Source: Pholis gunnellus
Taxonomy: Eukaryota > Chordata > Actinopteri > Perciformes > Pholidae
DNA length: 64,000 nucleotides
Direction: 5' to 3'
Assembly (NCBI GenBank): GCA_910591455.2
Contig: OU342809.1
Span: forward strand, 14,317,519-14,381,518
A model generated the notes under the pieces. That model searched no databases, was not told the DNA's origin, and saw only the letters and a list, made by a program, of their open reading frames with translations. The translations under genes and the position numbers were made by a program. This document shows positions 12,280 through 23,636 of the stretch, piece by piece (position 1 is the stretch's first letter; the number at the start of each line of letters is the position of its first letter).

Positions 12280-15200
12280 GGGGGTTTGGGCGTTTACCGG
12301 CGGGGCTGGTGTGAGTCTTTCAGAACCATGGACAGCTCACGTGAAGCTCATCCAGTGTGGTCTGCTCTCTTTTGTCCGCTCTGACAGGAGCATCTTTGTT
12401 TTTTGGCAATAGCACTTCATTAAACAGCCCATCTCTGTCAGTCATTTTTACTAGAACACTAATACAGATATTTCACTTCATGACCAATGATAAGGCCCCA
12501 GACATGATATGTTTTACCTTTTCCTGCAGCCATCTCAGTTTTACAATTTGGCACCAGTGTGAAATAGTAAATAGGGTCCACTATTTGGGTAATAGGTGTA
12601 TTGAAAATAATACATTTGTATAATATTCAGTTGGTTAAAAAAGCTCTGAAGATTTGTGTTCATGCACCATCTCACCTCACATAAACCTTTGGATCCAAAT
12701 TTAACATCTGAACACCTGAAACCCACATTTTCCTCTCTGGCTTTGATCCGAATCATAATGTGAAACAGCATTTCACATAAAATGTACTCACTCTCTCAAC
12801 ATTTTGACTTTTTTCTCCTCTTTTCTAATTCACAAACAGTACGTCGTTCTCTTTTTTTCAATTTGAAAGTCACAAAGTGCTCCAGGATGCTTTTGGACAT
12901 TTCAGTGTTATTCACAGTGCTCCAGTTTTACTGAAATCCTTTTGTTCACAAAGAAGCAAAATATGTCAAATGCTTTGTCAGTTTATACTGTGCCAATTGA
13001 CACTACAGTCTGATGTGTAAGGTGTAATGAAAGTAAAACACAAAGCGGAATTTAGGAAGCTTATAGAAACCAATATTTCACACATTTTGGAACTATAATT
13101 CCTTGCATTTAGTTCTGTGCATCTTAAAGTGATTTGTGTTTTTTTTATTGATATGCTCAGGGATGATACATGTGCATGTGTATTGGGTTGGGTGTACGGC
13201 AGCTCACAATATTTTGATTCACTTCTCCCATTCACAGTTTGTTGTATTTTTAATCAATCTGTGATAATCAATACTGATAATGCTCCTACAATGATCAGTG
13301 ACTGACTGTATTCATGTTAGGATATGATCAGACATACTCAATGGAAAATACTGCTTTATTAGTAATTGTTTACTTCAAATGTGGAATTTTATAGTTTGTC
13401 TAATCCATCAGTTTTAATATATTAACAACTTTTCAAACAAAAGCCATTTTGGCTTAAAAGGGAAGAGGCAGCACAACAAACATTAACTGTACAAACAGTG
13501 AGATGTTGAATGTACAAGCTGGTGTTGACCTGCTGATAACCTTTTGCTTAAAAAAAAAGATATTCATTGATTGTTCATGAATACAAATGGACTTGAAATA
13601 TCATAATATATTACCTTTTTTACACTTATTTTATTGTGTCTTATGTCCCATAATAAAATATTCAGCCAATGGTACAGATGTTTATGGGATTGAGACCTAC
13701 TGGAATAGGTCACACTGAACATGTCTGCAATTTTGATTGTGTTCACATGTTTGTAAATGTCAATTTTTCCAGCTTTAATGGAATGTTTTTTCTTTTTTTT
13801 CATTTCAGTGAATGTTCACCCATACACACTAAACTGGCCAAGGTCATGGATAGTAATAATCAAGTGCTGAACATTATCGCTATTCTTCTTCAAAGCTTGA
13901 CGTTTGGATACATTTTTCACTCTATCCGGGGTGTTTTAGTCCAACAGGAGGCGTAGAAAAAAATGTGAAATCCAAAAGGGAATTGATATATACATGACTC
14001 CTTTTATTCCTAAAATGCGTTCAGTCTCATAGATCTGTAACTGTGTGTTTCAGATGCTGGACCAACTGCGTATGATCATCGGCCATGATATCAGCTGAGA
14101 AGTCTTGCTTTTTTCAGGTCTTTTTGCGGTCTGGGCTTGCTGTCACATGACTATCCAGGAAGCCCTTACCCCAAAAAGCATCTGCAAGGGGCCCTAACAT
14201 CAAGGTAGATTTGCATAGAATTTCGTTTCGACACCCAGAGCTCAACTTATATATTGTGAAGGCCTAATTCATCAATTGTTACATCAGTTAAGTGTGACTA
14301 TACACATTTGTGAAATAGTGTATTTGACTTTCCTTTTCAGCACAAAAAGTGTGTTTGTGGTTTGAATGTAAATAATCATACCTCTCGTAAAGTGGTTTGA
14401 AGAGATGTAAATCATTCCCTGATTGTGTTGGTTTCGCTTAAAACCAGCAGGTTTTCTGTTACTGGGTATAAGAACTGAGGCCCATTAGTCCAATTCTAAA
14501 TGTGCCTGAAGCAACACATAATTCCTCCAGAGGGTGGCAGTGTGGCTCTGTTTTTTATTTTGCAATGAAGAAATCTGACTTACATCCACACACACAATAC
14601 ATTCATGGACACACCAGCAGTTAAGATGATATCCATGATATTGATGGTGGTGTATTTGTGTGTTGAATATCTAATGCCACAAGTAATTAATTGTATTTCA
14701 TCATGATTAAACTGCATTGATTGCACCCAGGTATGACATATGTTTGGTTATATACAGTGTAATACATATAGAAATGTGGAGGCATACGTTTTTCCATGAA
14801 GTTAATGAGAGACTTTTATCTCTGCTACTTCTTTAGCAGCTCTCACATCATTGCATTGGTGAAGGGATGAATAGTAAGCTCATGTGAACACCTCTCGACT
14901 CAATAAATCATTTCTGTACAAATTTGCCATTTCTTATTTATTACTCATTTCCACAGCAACATTCCGGGTCCATTTCTGCAAAGCAATGATGCGGATTTGC
15001 TTCCAGTGAAACACACGCAATCACTTTATTAAACCATTCCTCATCCATTGACTCCAAAACTGTCCCACGATGCTTTGAGAAAGAAAGCTTTCTGCCAGCT
15101 TTCTGTCTTCTGGTGTGAAATAACTTCTGGCATTGTTTGATCCATTACCTGTGTCTCAAACAACAAAAGCAAAAAAAAATCAATTTCATATGTCGTGATT

Positions 15201-16500
15201 TTGAGAAAAACATCTGGTTTCAATATCCTAATGATCTGCTTCCGTCAGTGCAGTCAGATGTTTTTTCTGAGCTAATGTGAAACTGTTTGAGTCCCCTCCG
15301 CTCCAAAATGCATTGCTACTTCTACTGCTGCTTATTGACACTTAAAGATATTTTTTTTTATTTGCTGAAGGGGGGAAAGTTTATCTGCTCACCTTAAATA
15401 TCAGTTTAAGGCAAGTACATGCCTTGTGACATCACAACTACTTTGGAGGCCAATCATGATGCACGATGCAATTTAAACATGCAACTTAAGTGAGAATGGA
15501 AGTAGGAGAGAACTTGAGTCCAGCAGTTAAACATCTGAAACATTTACATATTTCATAGATACAGTTTTTAATGGAGGTCAATATGTAGACGTAATCATAA
15601 CAGTTCTAAAATACATTTCAGACACACATTATTATCCCAGGAAAAGTATTTTAACCCTTAAGACATGTCAGGAGTGGATCTATAAAGGACGATAAACACA
15701 CTTTTAAAAAGTCTTTTAAATTCTGTTTGGATCTGCAGTTAGTAAAAATGTGTTTTTTGGTTGTTTGAATCATGACTTGTGGTTCATTTTCACACAGTGT
15801 TCTTTTGACTTTCCAGTTGAAGCTCAGCAACTGTGTATGTAAATGTACCTCCTGCTCAGTCTTGAACTAAAATGAGGCTCTCTTAAACCATCACAATGGC
15901 AGTTACATGTAGCTCATATGCTTGACATGGATATGCATGTGTAAGACTTTAAAATCCCCTCTACCACACAAAGCTTCACTTTTAACTAAAGTTGCAGGCA
16001 AAATTGTTGCTTCCTTCAAGGTGTCTTTAAAGGATTCCAGGAAATACACGACATCAGCCATCAGCCAGGAAAATCTGCTGATGAAAATGATTGGTCTTAC
16101 TTTCTGAAGCGGACATAAAAAGTGATAGGTGAAGTGAAGGGTTGATGATATTTTTCAGACTTGAAATACACATATTGAAAACAGAAAAATGTGTTCATTG
16201 GTTTAAACAAAGCTTCAACTACATTGAACCAGTTCATTGAAGCAGGAAAGGAGAGTTTTCTCCCAATACATTTCAATTACACAATGGGTGCGACAAGTAT
16301 TTGCAGGACACTCTTTGTTTAAGCCAGATCCCTCGTCCATGGGCTTGATTCTCAGTCAGGACTCAATTGAAGGAGTTCATCCACTGAGTTTTGGAAAGAA
16401 AATAACAAAAGTGCTGGCATTTTACCTCACAATCAACAACAACTGACCACATGCAACTTATTTTACTTTGCAGAGAGCAATTCTTTCAGTACTTTTGTCA
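12280..16500. other. AT-rich gene-free stretch
   Basis: No frame here has splice-supported or family-like coding sequence. Base composition is AT-rich with frequent stops. I see no RNA gene or clear transposon end. Confidence 0.5.
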
Positions 16501-16518
16501 AGACTTTGCGATGGGACA

Positions 16519-16557
16519 ACCACTGGGATCAGCGGCATCCCAGTGGTGCCGCTGATC
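16519..16557. repeat. Two overlapping, mutually exclusive hairpins
   Basis: 11-bp arms at 16519-16529 and 16537-16547 (ACCACTGGGAT / ATCCCAGTGGT) can pair. So can 11-bp arms at 16527-16537 and 16547-16557 (GATCAGCGGCA / TGCCGCTGATC). The two stems share bases, so only one can form at a time. No known RNA family is recognised. Confidence 0.85.
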
Positions 16558-16559
16558 AG

Positions 16560-18457
16560 ATTTGGAAAGATTTGGAAAGAGATTGAGTTTGAGTATGACA
16601 CTACAGGAAGCTTAAATGCCATTGGGGGGTTTTGTGGAAAATTTCAACATCAGTATTTTCTTTCACAGATTCCAGATCGTTAACAAAACATATTTTAAAG
16701 TATTGCGTCCTATGATTTGGCTTCATCCATCAAACACCTGGTCAGAGTTAAGAAACAATCCACATTTGATGTAATGGAAGGAGGAATCAGTTCAAGTACC
16801 AGTGATGCTATGATGAGCCATAGGAGATGAATTCTGGGAGTGACAAACTTGTACAGAACTATGTATCTTGACGGAGATTGCTGCCAGTTTTAATTGGGAA
16901 GAAGATTAGGAACCCAGCAGATAATGATGTGTGGCAATTTGTCTTACAGCATCGACAGATGGTGGGGTTCATTCGTGCACCAGCCATTACTTTTAGATAG
17001 ATTGCCTATGTAAAGGTAATGATGAAGGACTACTTGTATTTCCTAATCGTCCTCTGAGGCCAAAGCACCGTTACATCACTCACTACAGCTAACAGTCCAG
17101 TTATGGAGACTCATTTGTCTGTGGACACTCACATTGCAAAGGAAAAACTGAAGCATAATTCCGACCTTGAGGTGGGCTGCTATTAGCATGTTGTAAAATT
17201 ATTTTGTAACAATGCACCATTTTCTCTAAAATCTCATTTGAAATGAGACAAATTGTCTCATGCATGTGATTTGAAGTGAGATCATTAATGAGATCCACCT
17301 CTTCCCAAGTTCCTAGACACTCGGGAGCCCATTCTCAAGGCTCTAGGACCTTCCAATCATCTAACCCTAACCCTTATCCTGTGCTGAAATTAGACAAATT
17401 GTCTCATGAATGAGATTTTGAAGGGCTTTAATTTTGGAATCCTACATCAGAATGTTCTGGTTATTTCAGAGTGAGACCTTGAGGTGGTCTATATTTTAGA
17501 ATTGAATAATAGTAACGAAAAGTGCACAGTATCCCATAGCACAAAATGGTCTAGAAAATCATGTAACATGTTTCGCTTCCCTTTAAAATGGATTTGCATA
17601 ATCTCTTATATGAATTGACATTATCTCCAGTGACGATTTCTTTGCTTGGTATTGTGTAATGATAAATAAATAAAAATCTAAAAGAAGCAACGACTCATTT
17701 CCGGTAAGTCTGTTTCAGGCGCTTGGCTAACACTTGTACATTGCAGGGATCCGACTGGCTGGAACAAAACAGGGACTACTGTAAAGGTGCTACAAATGTA
17801 TTAATAAACGTCAACAGACATGTTGGGAAAGGGCATCAACCAGATAAACCCTAAAATATCTTGGACCTTAACATGTCACTAGTTATAGTCTTCACAAGTT
17901 CACTCAAGTGTTTTAACACTTTTACTCCTTTGATCCTTTGTGATAGGTCGCTGTTTTTTTTTTTTTTGCATTTACAACATATACTGTAACTGTAACACAA
18001 CCTAACATGTTATTTTGTTAAAGGTATCGCTTGCTGTGGCTGGACCTTCATAGGGTTTCGACTCATTCTAAAGCACTGCCACAGTGAAAAGCTGATTCAG
18101 GTGTTTTCAGAGCAGCTTTATGGTGTTAACGTCACCCAAGTGCCTGTGGTGAAAACAACACATATTCCTGAGCTGCAGCACATGCAGGATCAATGATTCT
18201 CAATTCCAGTCATTCCTGTGACTCATACAGGCAGATTCTGCCGAGTGGAATTCCTGGTTTCCACGCTGCATCTGGAAAAGTAATCTGATACTGTGCAAGG
18301 CCTATTACCATGGCTCAGCCAGTGCTACATATGGGGCAGGTCAGCAGGTTTAACATGTGGGTCTGCATATTATGCCACGTCATTCACTGTTAAAGTAATT
18401 ACATCCATTCTGCTGACCCTAAAGGGTTAATGGACACTGCACATGCAGTTTTACTGC
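16560..18457. other. Gene-free stretch
   Basis: No supported exon. A 21-bp word, AGACAAATTGTCTCATG followed by MATG (M is C or A), occurs at 17246-17266 and 17392-17412. A short telomere-like CTAACCCTAACCCTTA lies between them at about 17360-17376. Confidence 0.5.
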
Positions 18458-18489
18458 GTGTGCCCCTCTTTGATAAAAGAGGGGCACAC
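18458..18489. repeat. Perfect 14-bp-stem hairpin
   Basis: GTGTGCCCCTCTTT (18458-18471), loop GATA, AAAGAGGGGCACAC (18476-18489). It is a perfect inverted repeat. The right arm is not followed by a T run, and no adjacent gene makes a terminator role likely. Confidence 0.9.
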
Positions 18490-21205
18490 ACTTCTTCTGA
18501 GGGTGTGACTCACAAGCTCCCATAAATCATGTGACACAAAGTCCTCATGAATTATTAATGAAGACTTGCAGCATCCTTCTGTCATTCTCCTGGAGGTGAC
18601 TTCTTGTCCTGCGGGGATGCAGTCTGATTTCCCTTGTCACTGGGATCTTGGATCCTCCATGATCCCGAACATAACACTCTGGATCCACAAAGCTGTTTGC
18701 TGCAGTTGTGGTTTCTAATGTAGCCACAAAAGTACAAATGTGTATCTTTTGGTGTTTGGAACTAATTTGAGCCTGCTGAGAACCGTGGGCTAAATGAACA
18801 GATTCGTAAAATAACACTCTGCCTGGCAAAGAGGAAATGCCTTTGACTCACCCCTTTTTATGAGCCGTCTTTTGCTGGTTCAACTGATTAAAAAAAGGCA
18901 TAAACATTTTGATTAACCCCTTGAGGTCAAATCGGTACCGCCACAGATGCCACAGATACGACGGCCCTGTTTCTTCACAGATAAGCAATCAAGACATAAT
19001 GAATGTATATTCCACTGAGGGGTGGAATGAATAAATGATGTCATAACTGAGTCAAGACTGGCCATCTACATGATGTTAAAACATGTCCTGTTTACTGATA
19101 CGTTACATATCGGCAGGCTCAATCCTGGTTTTAAAATAGTTTTAGCGACAGGCAGTTTTTATTCATCACAGATGTCAGGATTTTTCCATGTGATGAAATC
19201 TGCTCTGTAGCAAGAGAGCTTCTTAATTAAACCCTCAGCGCTGTAAAAACGTATAACAATATTTGGAAACTATTTATCCAATTGCATTACTTCATGTCTT
19301 CATGAATAATACACTATTCCTGTTAAAAGTACAAGTGGGATACTGTCACCCATTTACTTTCCTTCCCAGAAACATATTATTTCGTGTGTTTTTTTCCAGA
19401 CAACGTTCACATCATATCACAGATCTGTTTTTTCTGCTCAAAGTGTGACGATGACCATGTGTGACTAGTGTTATGAGACCTCTGTGTGTGAGTGCGAGTC
19501 TGTGCGTGTGCCCTGCATGAGGCATTTAACAGTTTGCAGGACTTACTGTAAGTTACCTTGAGAGAAAACTAAAATTACCATAATGGTTTGATTCCCTGGA
19601 ACTACCACACGTGAGTATTGGCCTCTCTGACGTCTTTTTGCTTTGAAGAAACAGAGAGTTGCTGGTCATAGTCCCTCCTCCTCCTCCTCCGTGGAGTAAC
19701 AACAAACATCTGCTTCCCAAAAATATCCACTCTGTTTGAAAAACACAGATTTAAAAAAAAACTTTTCCAAGAAGAGCATTAAATGAGAAACAAATTAAAA
19801 TAAATCCGCTGGTAGAGAAAGATGTGCTTGAAATTTGACTGAGACATTTATAAAGACAGGAGGCTCACATTACAACTATCTGGCTCCTACTTGATATGAT
19901 ATAACAATGCTATGGTTGTTCATTGTAACATTTTATTGTGTGGTGGTGGTTGTCGTAGCTCAAATAAAAAACAAACATGAAATTCATGCAAGTCTTTGTA
20001 AATGAACACTGATGCTGAAAAGGTGTTTTTGTGTTGCAGAAATGACATTAGTAACAGATAGCAGTAAGTGATTGTTAGACTACGTGTGTGAAAAGGAGAA
20101 ACTGAGCATTAGGAGGATATTGCGACCCACATTAGGTAATGTTGTCAAAAATAATCAATAAATAATAAAATGTATTACCAGGTATTCATCACAATCATTT
20201 CATGGAAATGTATCACCAACAAAGTACTGTACAATAAGATGTTGCTATTTTGCTTTGCTCAAGACTTTTGTAGGAAATATAACTGCTGTTTGAACAAAGT
20301 TCAGAACATAACACTCTGAAAAAGATCATGCATGATGATTCACTTTTGAAATATACAGATGCTCAGACAAACATCGACTTACGTTTATGTCTGTAACTAA
20401 GACAGCGTTAGACTGCGTGGTGTTGCTGAGCTAAAACACAATACATCGGTATAATGTGAATTATATATGAGCAGTATTTCAACTTGCAAATATTTTTTTT
20501 CTCTCATATTTGATACCCAGTGATACAATCGGTGTAAACTCTGTGAATACAAGAAATATCGGATTGAACAAACTAAAATGAAACGTAATAATGTACAACG
20601 ATAAAAAATGATAAATGAGTTCAACAAATGTACAAAAATAAAGATATGAAGACATGAAAGAAATGCGTATATTTTAGATTCTCGGCAATCTCCATTCATG
20701 AGATGCAGCTCATTAATATATTCCAAGAATTAACAGGAGATGAGTTGTGTCAATACATTTCATATCACTGCTGTTGTTTTATTATTGTTTCGGTTCTTCA
20801 TCTTCTGCTTCTGTATATGCTCCCCGTGCTACTGGGCATTTAGATACACTACGTATATTGGAACATCCTAAATAAATAGTGACGTAACTGGCGGCATGAG
20901 GCAATGTTTAGAGAGAGCAGTGGACAGATAAGAGGGTGTCAGCACAGGATGAAACACATATGGCATGTCAAACCCCCAAAGTCACAGAATTACAAACATT
21001 GTTGTAATTTCTATTTGTAAACATTGAGGTATCATAGTGATGCCAATGTATTGCCCAGTGACTCAAATAAGTCACAAAAATGTACTTTCACATTCAAACT
21101 TGCCACCAGTCTCCTGTATGGGATGGGGAAAGGTCAAAGTGAGTGGGTGGATGAGGGGGAGAACGGGGGGTCGGAGAGACGTGAGTAAGAGATGAGTCAA
21201 CAGCC
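18490..21205. other. Region upstream of leptin, no gene seen
   Basis: No splice-supported coding exon was found. The stretch immediately precedes the leptin promoter and may hold its distal regulatory elements, but none is identifiable by eye. Confidence 0.45.
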
Positions 21206-21210
21206 GTCCA

Positions 21211-21265
21211 CTATAAGATGTCCTGATGGAGCCTAACAGTGGCACAGCACAGACTTCCAGCCAAG
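21211..21265 (+). promoter_or_regulatory. lepa: Leptin core promoter and non-coding exon 1
   Basis: A TATA-like CTATAAGA lies at 21211-21218. About 25-30 bases downstream begins a short leader that ends at 21265 in a good donor, CCAAG/GTAAGG. A matching acceptor, TTTTCTCCTAG, ends at 21801, just 44 bases before the leptin start codon. This implies a non-coding first exon of roughly 20-30 bases, a 536-bp intron (21266-21801) and an exon at 21802-21995 that contains the ATG. Inferred from splice and TATA signals; the exact transcription start is unknown. Confidence 0.55.
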
Positions 21266-21845
21266 GTAAGGTCAACTCAGGCTTCAACTCTTCCACCTTC
21301 GTTTCACTGTCACGTTTGGTCTTTCATTACTTACCAGTGCGTCTGTTTGTTTAATGACTGACAGCTTTTAGAAGTACAGTATGTTTGAATTTTGGATATA
21401 TTTGTAAAAGATGCATATTTCTATAAGAGGGACAGTTGTCACCGTTGTTTTTAGAGAACTCCTTGTTGCTTATAGATTAGGTCTCGTAGCTAAAGGCTTT
21501 AATGAGCTCATAGCCCTCCGTCTACTCTACTCAGAACATGTAGCGGAGGTTTAGAAAACGGGGGTTTGACAATAATAGTTATAGCCAAGAGCAGTGATCT
21601 TTGTACTTGCTACACAGTCAGGAAATCACAGGTTTCGATCACAAATATTTGCTGCCATAATCAAACATAGAGTAATTACTGGAAGGGAGCATTTGTGTAT
21701 GTGTAGTATGATTACATACAGATAGGCCTGCTGTCTTAGCAATGTTGAAACAAGTGAGAAATAAATACACATTAAAGAGAAGAACATCATTTTTCTCCTA
21801 GGAATACCAGTGATCTTCTGAACTTGGTACATCCAGAGAAAAAAC

Positions 21846-22443
21846 ATGGACTACACTTTGGCCCTCCTGTTTTCTGTGCTGCACGTTTTAAGTGTGTGCT
21901 CGGCTGCTCCTCTGCCAGTGGAAGTAGTGAAGATGAAATCAAAAGTGAAATGGATGGCCGAACAGCTGGTGGTGAGACTGAACAAAGACTTCCAGGTAAT
22001 ATATATGGTTTCTGTTTGTGGGGAACGCAAATCTGAAGTGTTTACAAAAGTTGGGTGTATTTTTTGGGACTGAATCGTGATATCTCTCTCTCTCTCTAAT
22101 GCTGCAGGTCCCCGCTGGTCTGCCTCTCAGTCCGCCTGCTGATGATTTGGAAGGACCGTCCTCCGTCGTGACGGCCTTGGAGGGCTACAACAGCCTGATA
22201 TGCGACACCCTGAACGGGGTCGCTCAGGTCAAGTTTGACATCTCTTCGCTCACCGGTTACCTCGATCAGTGGAGGCAGGGCCACTGCAGTGAGCAGCGGC
22301 CGAAGCCCTCAGTGCCGGGGCCGCTGCAAGAGCTACAGAGTCGAAAGGAGTTTATTCACACGGTGAGCATCGAGGCGCTCATGAGGGTGAAGGAGTACCT
22401 CAGTCTGCTGCTGAAAAATCTGGATAATCTTGAGACTTGCTGA
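21846..22443 (+). CDS. lepa: Leptin (leptin A type), two coding exons
   Basis: Leptin is a secreted four-helix class I cytokine hormone that acts through the leptin receptor/JAK-STAT route in energy balance. Coding exons are 21846-21995 and 22108-22443, joined in phase 0 across a 112-bp intron. The product is 161 aa, the usual fish length. Residues 1-20 form a hydrophobic signal peptide ending SVCSA, before APLPVEVVKMK. The family's two disulphide cysteines are present: one in the GHCSEQ turn and one as the last residue (NLETC). C-terminal helix text SIEALMRVKEYLSLLLKNL fits helix D. The conserved intron sits between helix A and the AB loop, as in other leptins. Sequence and synteny with rbm28 support leptin A. 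Extra cysteines (signal peptide and LICDT) are unpaired. Confidence 0.96.
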
Positions 22444-22997
22444 AAGACAGACAGTAGGACCAATATCTGTAAATTGACGACCTTATTTGTCAGGTCTGCA
22501 TCAGGGATGTCTGACTTCCCACCTGGCCACGTTGAACATTTGCAAGGTCTTTTGAAGGAAAGGTATTCTTGAACATGCACTTATTTATATAAATTTGTAT
22601 TTATTTAAATAGTATATTCAGAAATATATATATTTTGTAACATTTTGTAATATTTGCAGCTTAAGTGTAGTTTCTGCAGGATTGATATGACAACTGATCT
22701 ATGCTTCGCACACAACGCGTTTGTATGACACTACACTAACGGTGCTCTCAGTAGTAAACATGGACCTATAATACAGCCAAAGGAAACGTCACAATTAGTG
22801 ATTTAATCCCTGAAAACTAGGCTGAAACTTGCCAAGAATACCAGCTGTGTTTGCATGAGAACCACAAGGACAGGAAGGGCAAAGGGTAACTTCCATTTCG
22901 GTGCAATACCATCCACTCCTCCGAAAATGGATATTTATATTTGAAGATGACATTTTGATATTTTGTCTTTTTTCTATTGGATTACAACTGAATAAAT
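22444..22997 (+). promoter_or_regulatory. lepa: Leptin 3' UTR with AU-rich elements and poly(A) signal
   Basis: After the stop codon, AU-rich destabilising motifs occur: ATTTA at 22583-22587 and overlapping ATTTATTTA at 22599-22607, in a long A/T stretch. An AATAAA signal is at 22991-22996. Others follow at about 23053 and 23242, so longer ends are possible. AU-rich elements are typical of short-lived cytokine mRNAs; a role here is inference. Confidence 0.6.
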
Positions 22998-23294
22998 CTT
23001 TAACAGACATATATTGTGATATGAAGGTTTGTCAGCGTTGTATAATAAGTGAATAAAAGAGATCAGAATGAACATAGACCAGGTTCAAATTCTAGGTCAT
23101 AAGTGGGTGTTCATCTCATTCAAGGTTGATGAGTGGGAAGTGTTTATCAGGAACTATCGGCTTATGATTAACTCCCTTTTAAGACTAGCATCACAAACTG
23201 TAAATGTAACTGTTATAATGAACTGTCACTTCTGTGAATCCAATAAATACAGAATACATTTCTTTACAGACAATAGAACACCAATTCATGTCTT

Positions 23295-23300
23295 TTTAAT
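23295..23300 (-). terminator. rbm28: Possible rbm28 poly(A) signal
   Basis: ATTAAA on the minus strand, about 340 bases past the rbm28 stop codon. Leptin signals from the other strand lie within 60-300 bp, so the two convergent transcripts may overlap at their ends. Confidence 0.4.
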
Positions 23301-23579
23301 ATAATTTCATAAAAGGCCAAGTACAAGAATTATTCGGTTTTGTTTTAGTCGTAAAAAACATGGATGAGCACGGATTACAGAAAAGCAAGAAGAGGATGAA
23401 GGAAGTTAGGGCACAGTACAGTTTCACACATGAAGCGTCATATACTGTACAATTAGCCCCAAAACGACTTTATGAGAACCACTGTACTTATTTTAAAACC
23501 TCAGGAGGCCAATTGTAGAGGAGTTCTGTTGTGGTAGCCTTAAACACTTAAGATCCAAACACATAGTCTCTCTCTCTTA

Positions 23580-23607
23580 AACAAACAAACAAACAAACAA
23601 ACAAACA
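23580..23607. repeat. (AAAC)n microsatellite
   Basis: About six AAAC units lie in the rbm28 3' UTR (minus strand), just after its stop codon. Confidence 0.85.
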
Positions 23608-23636
23608 CACAGCATTAACTACAAACACGCACTGCA

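Noticed and set aside
17360..17376. Interstitial telomere repeat
   Set aside because: Only about two and a half units; too short to be meaningful.
1..21000. Hidden protein-coding gene such as lrrc4 or snd1 exons
   Set aside because: I looked for leucine-rich repeat or Tudor/SN-type exons expected from mammalian synteny and found none with splice support. They may lie outside the window.
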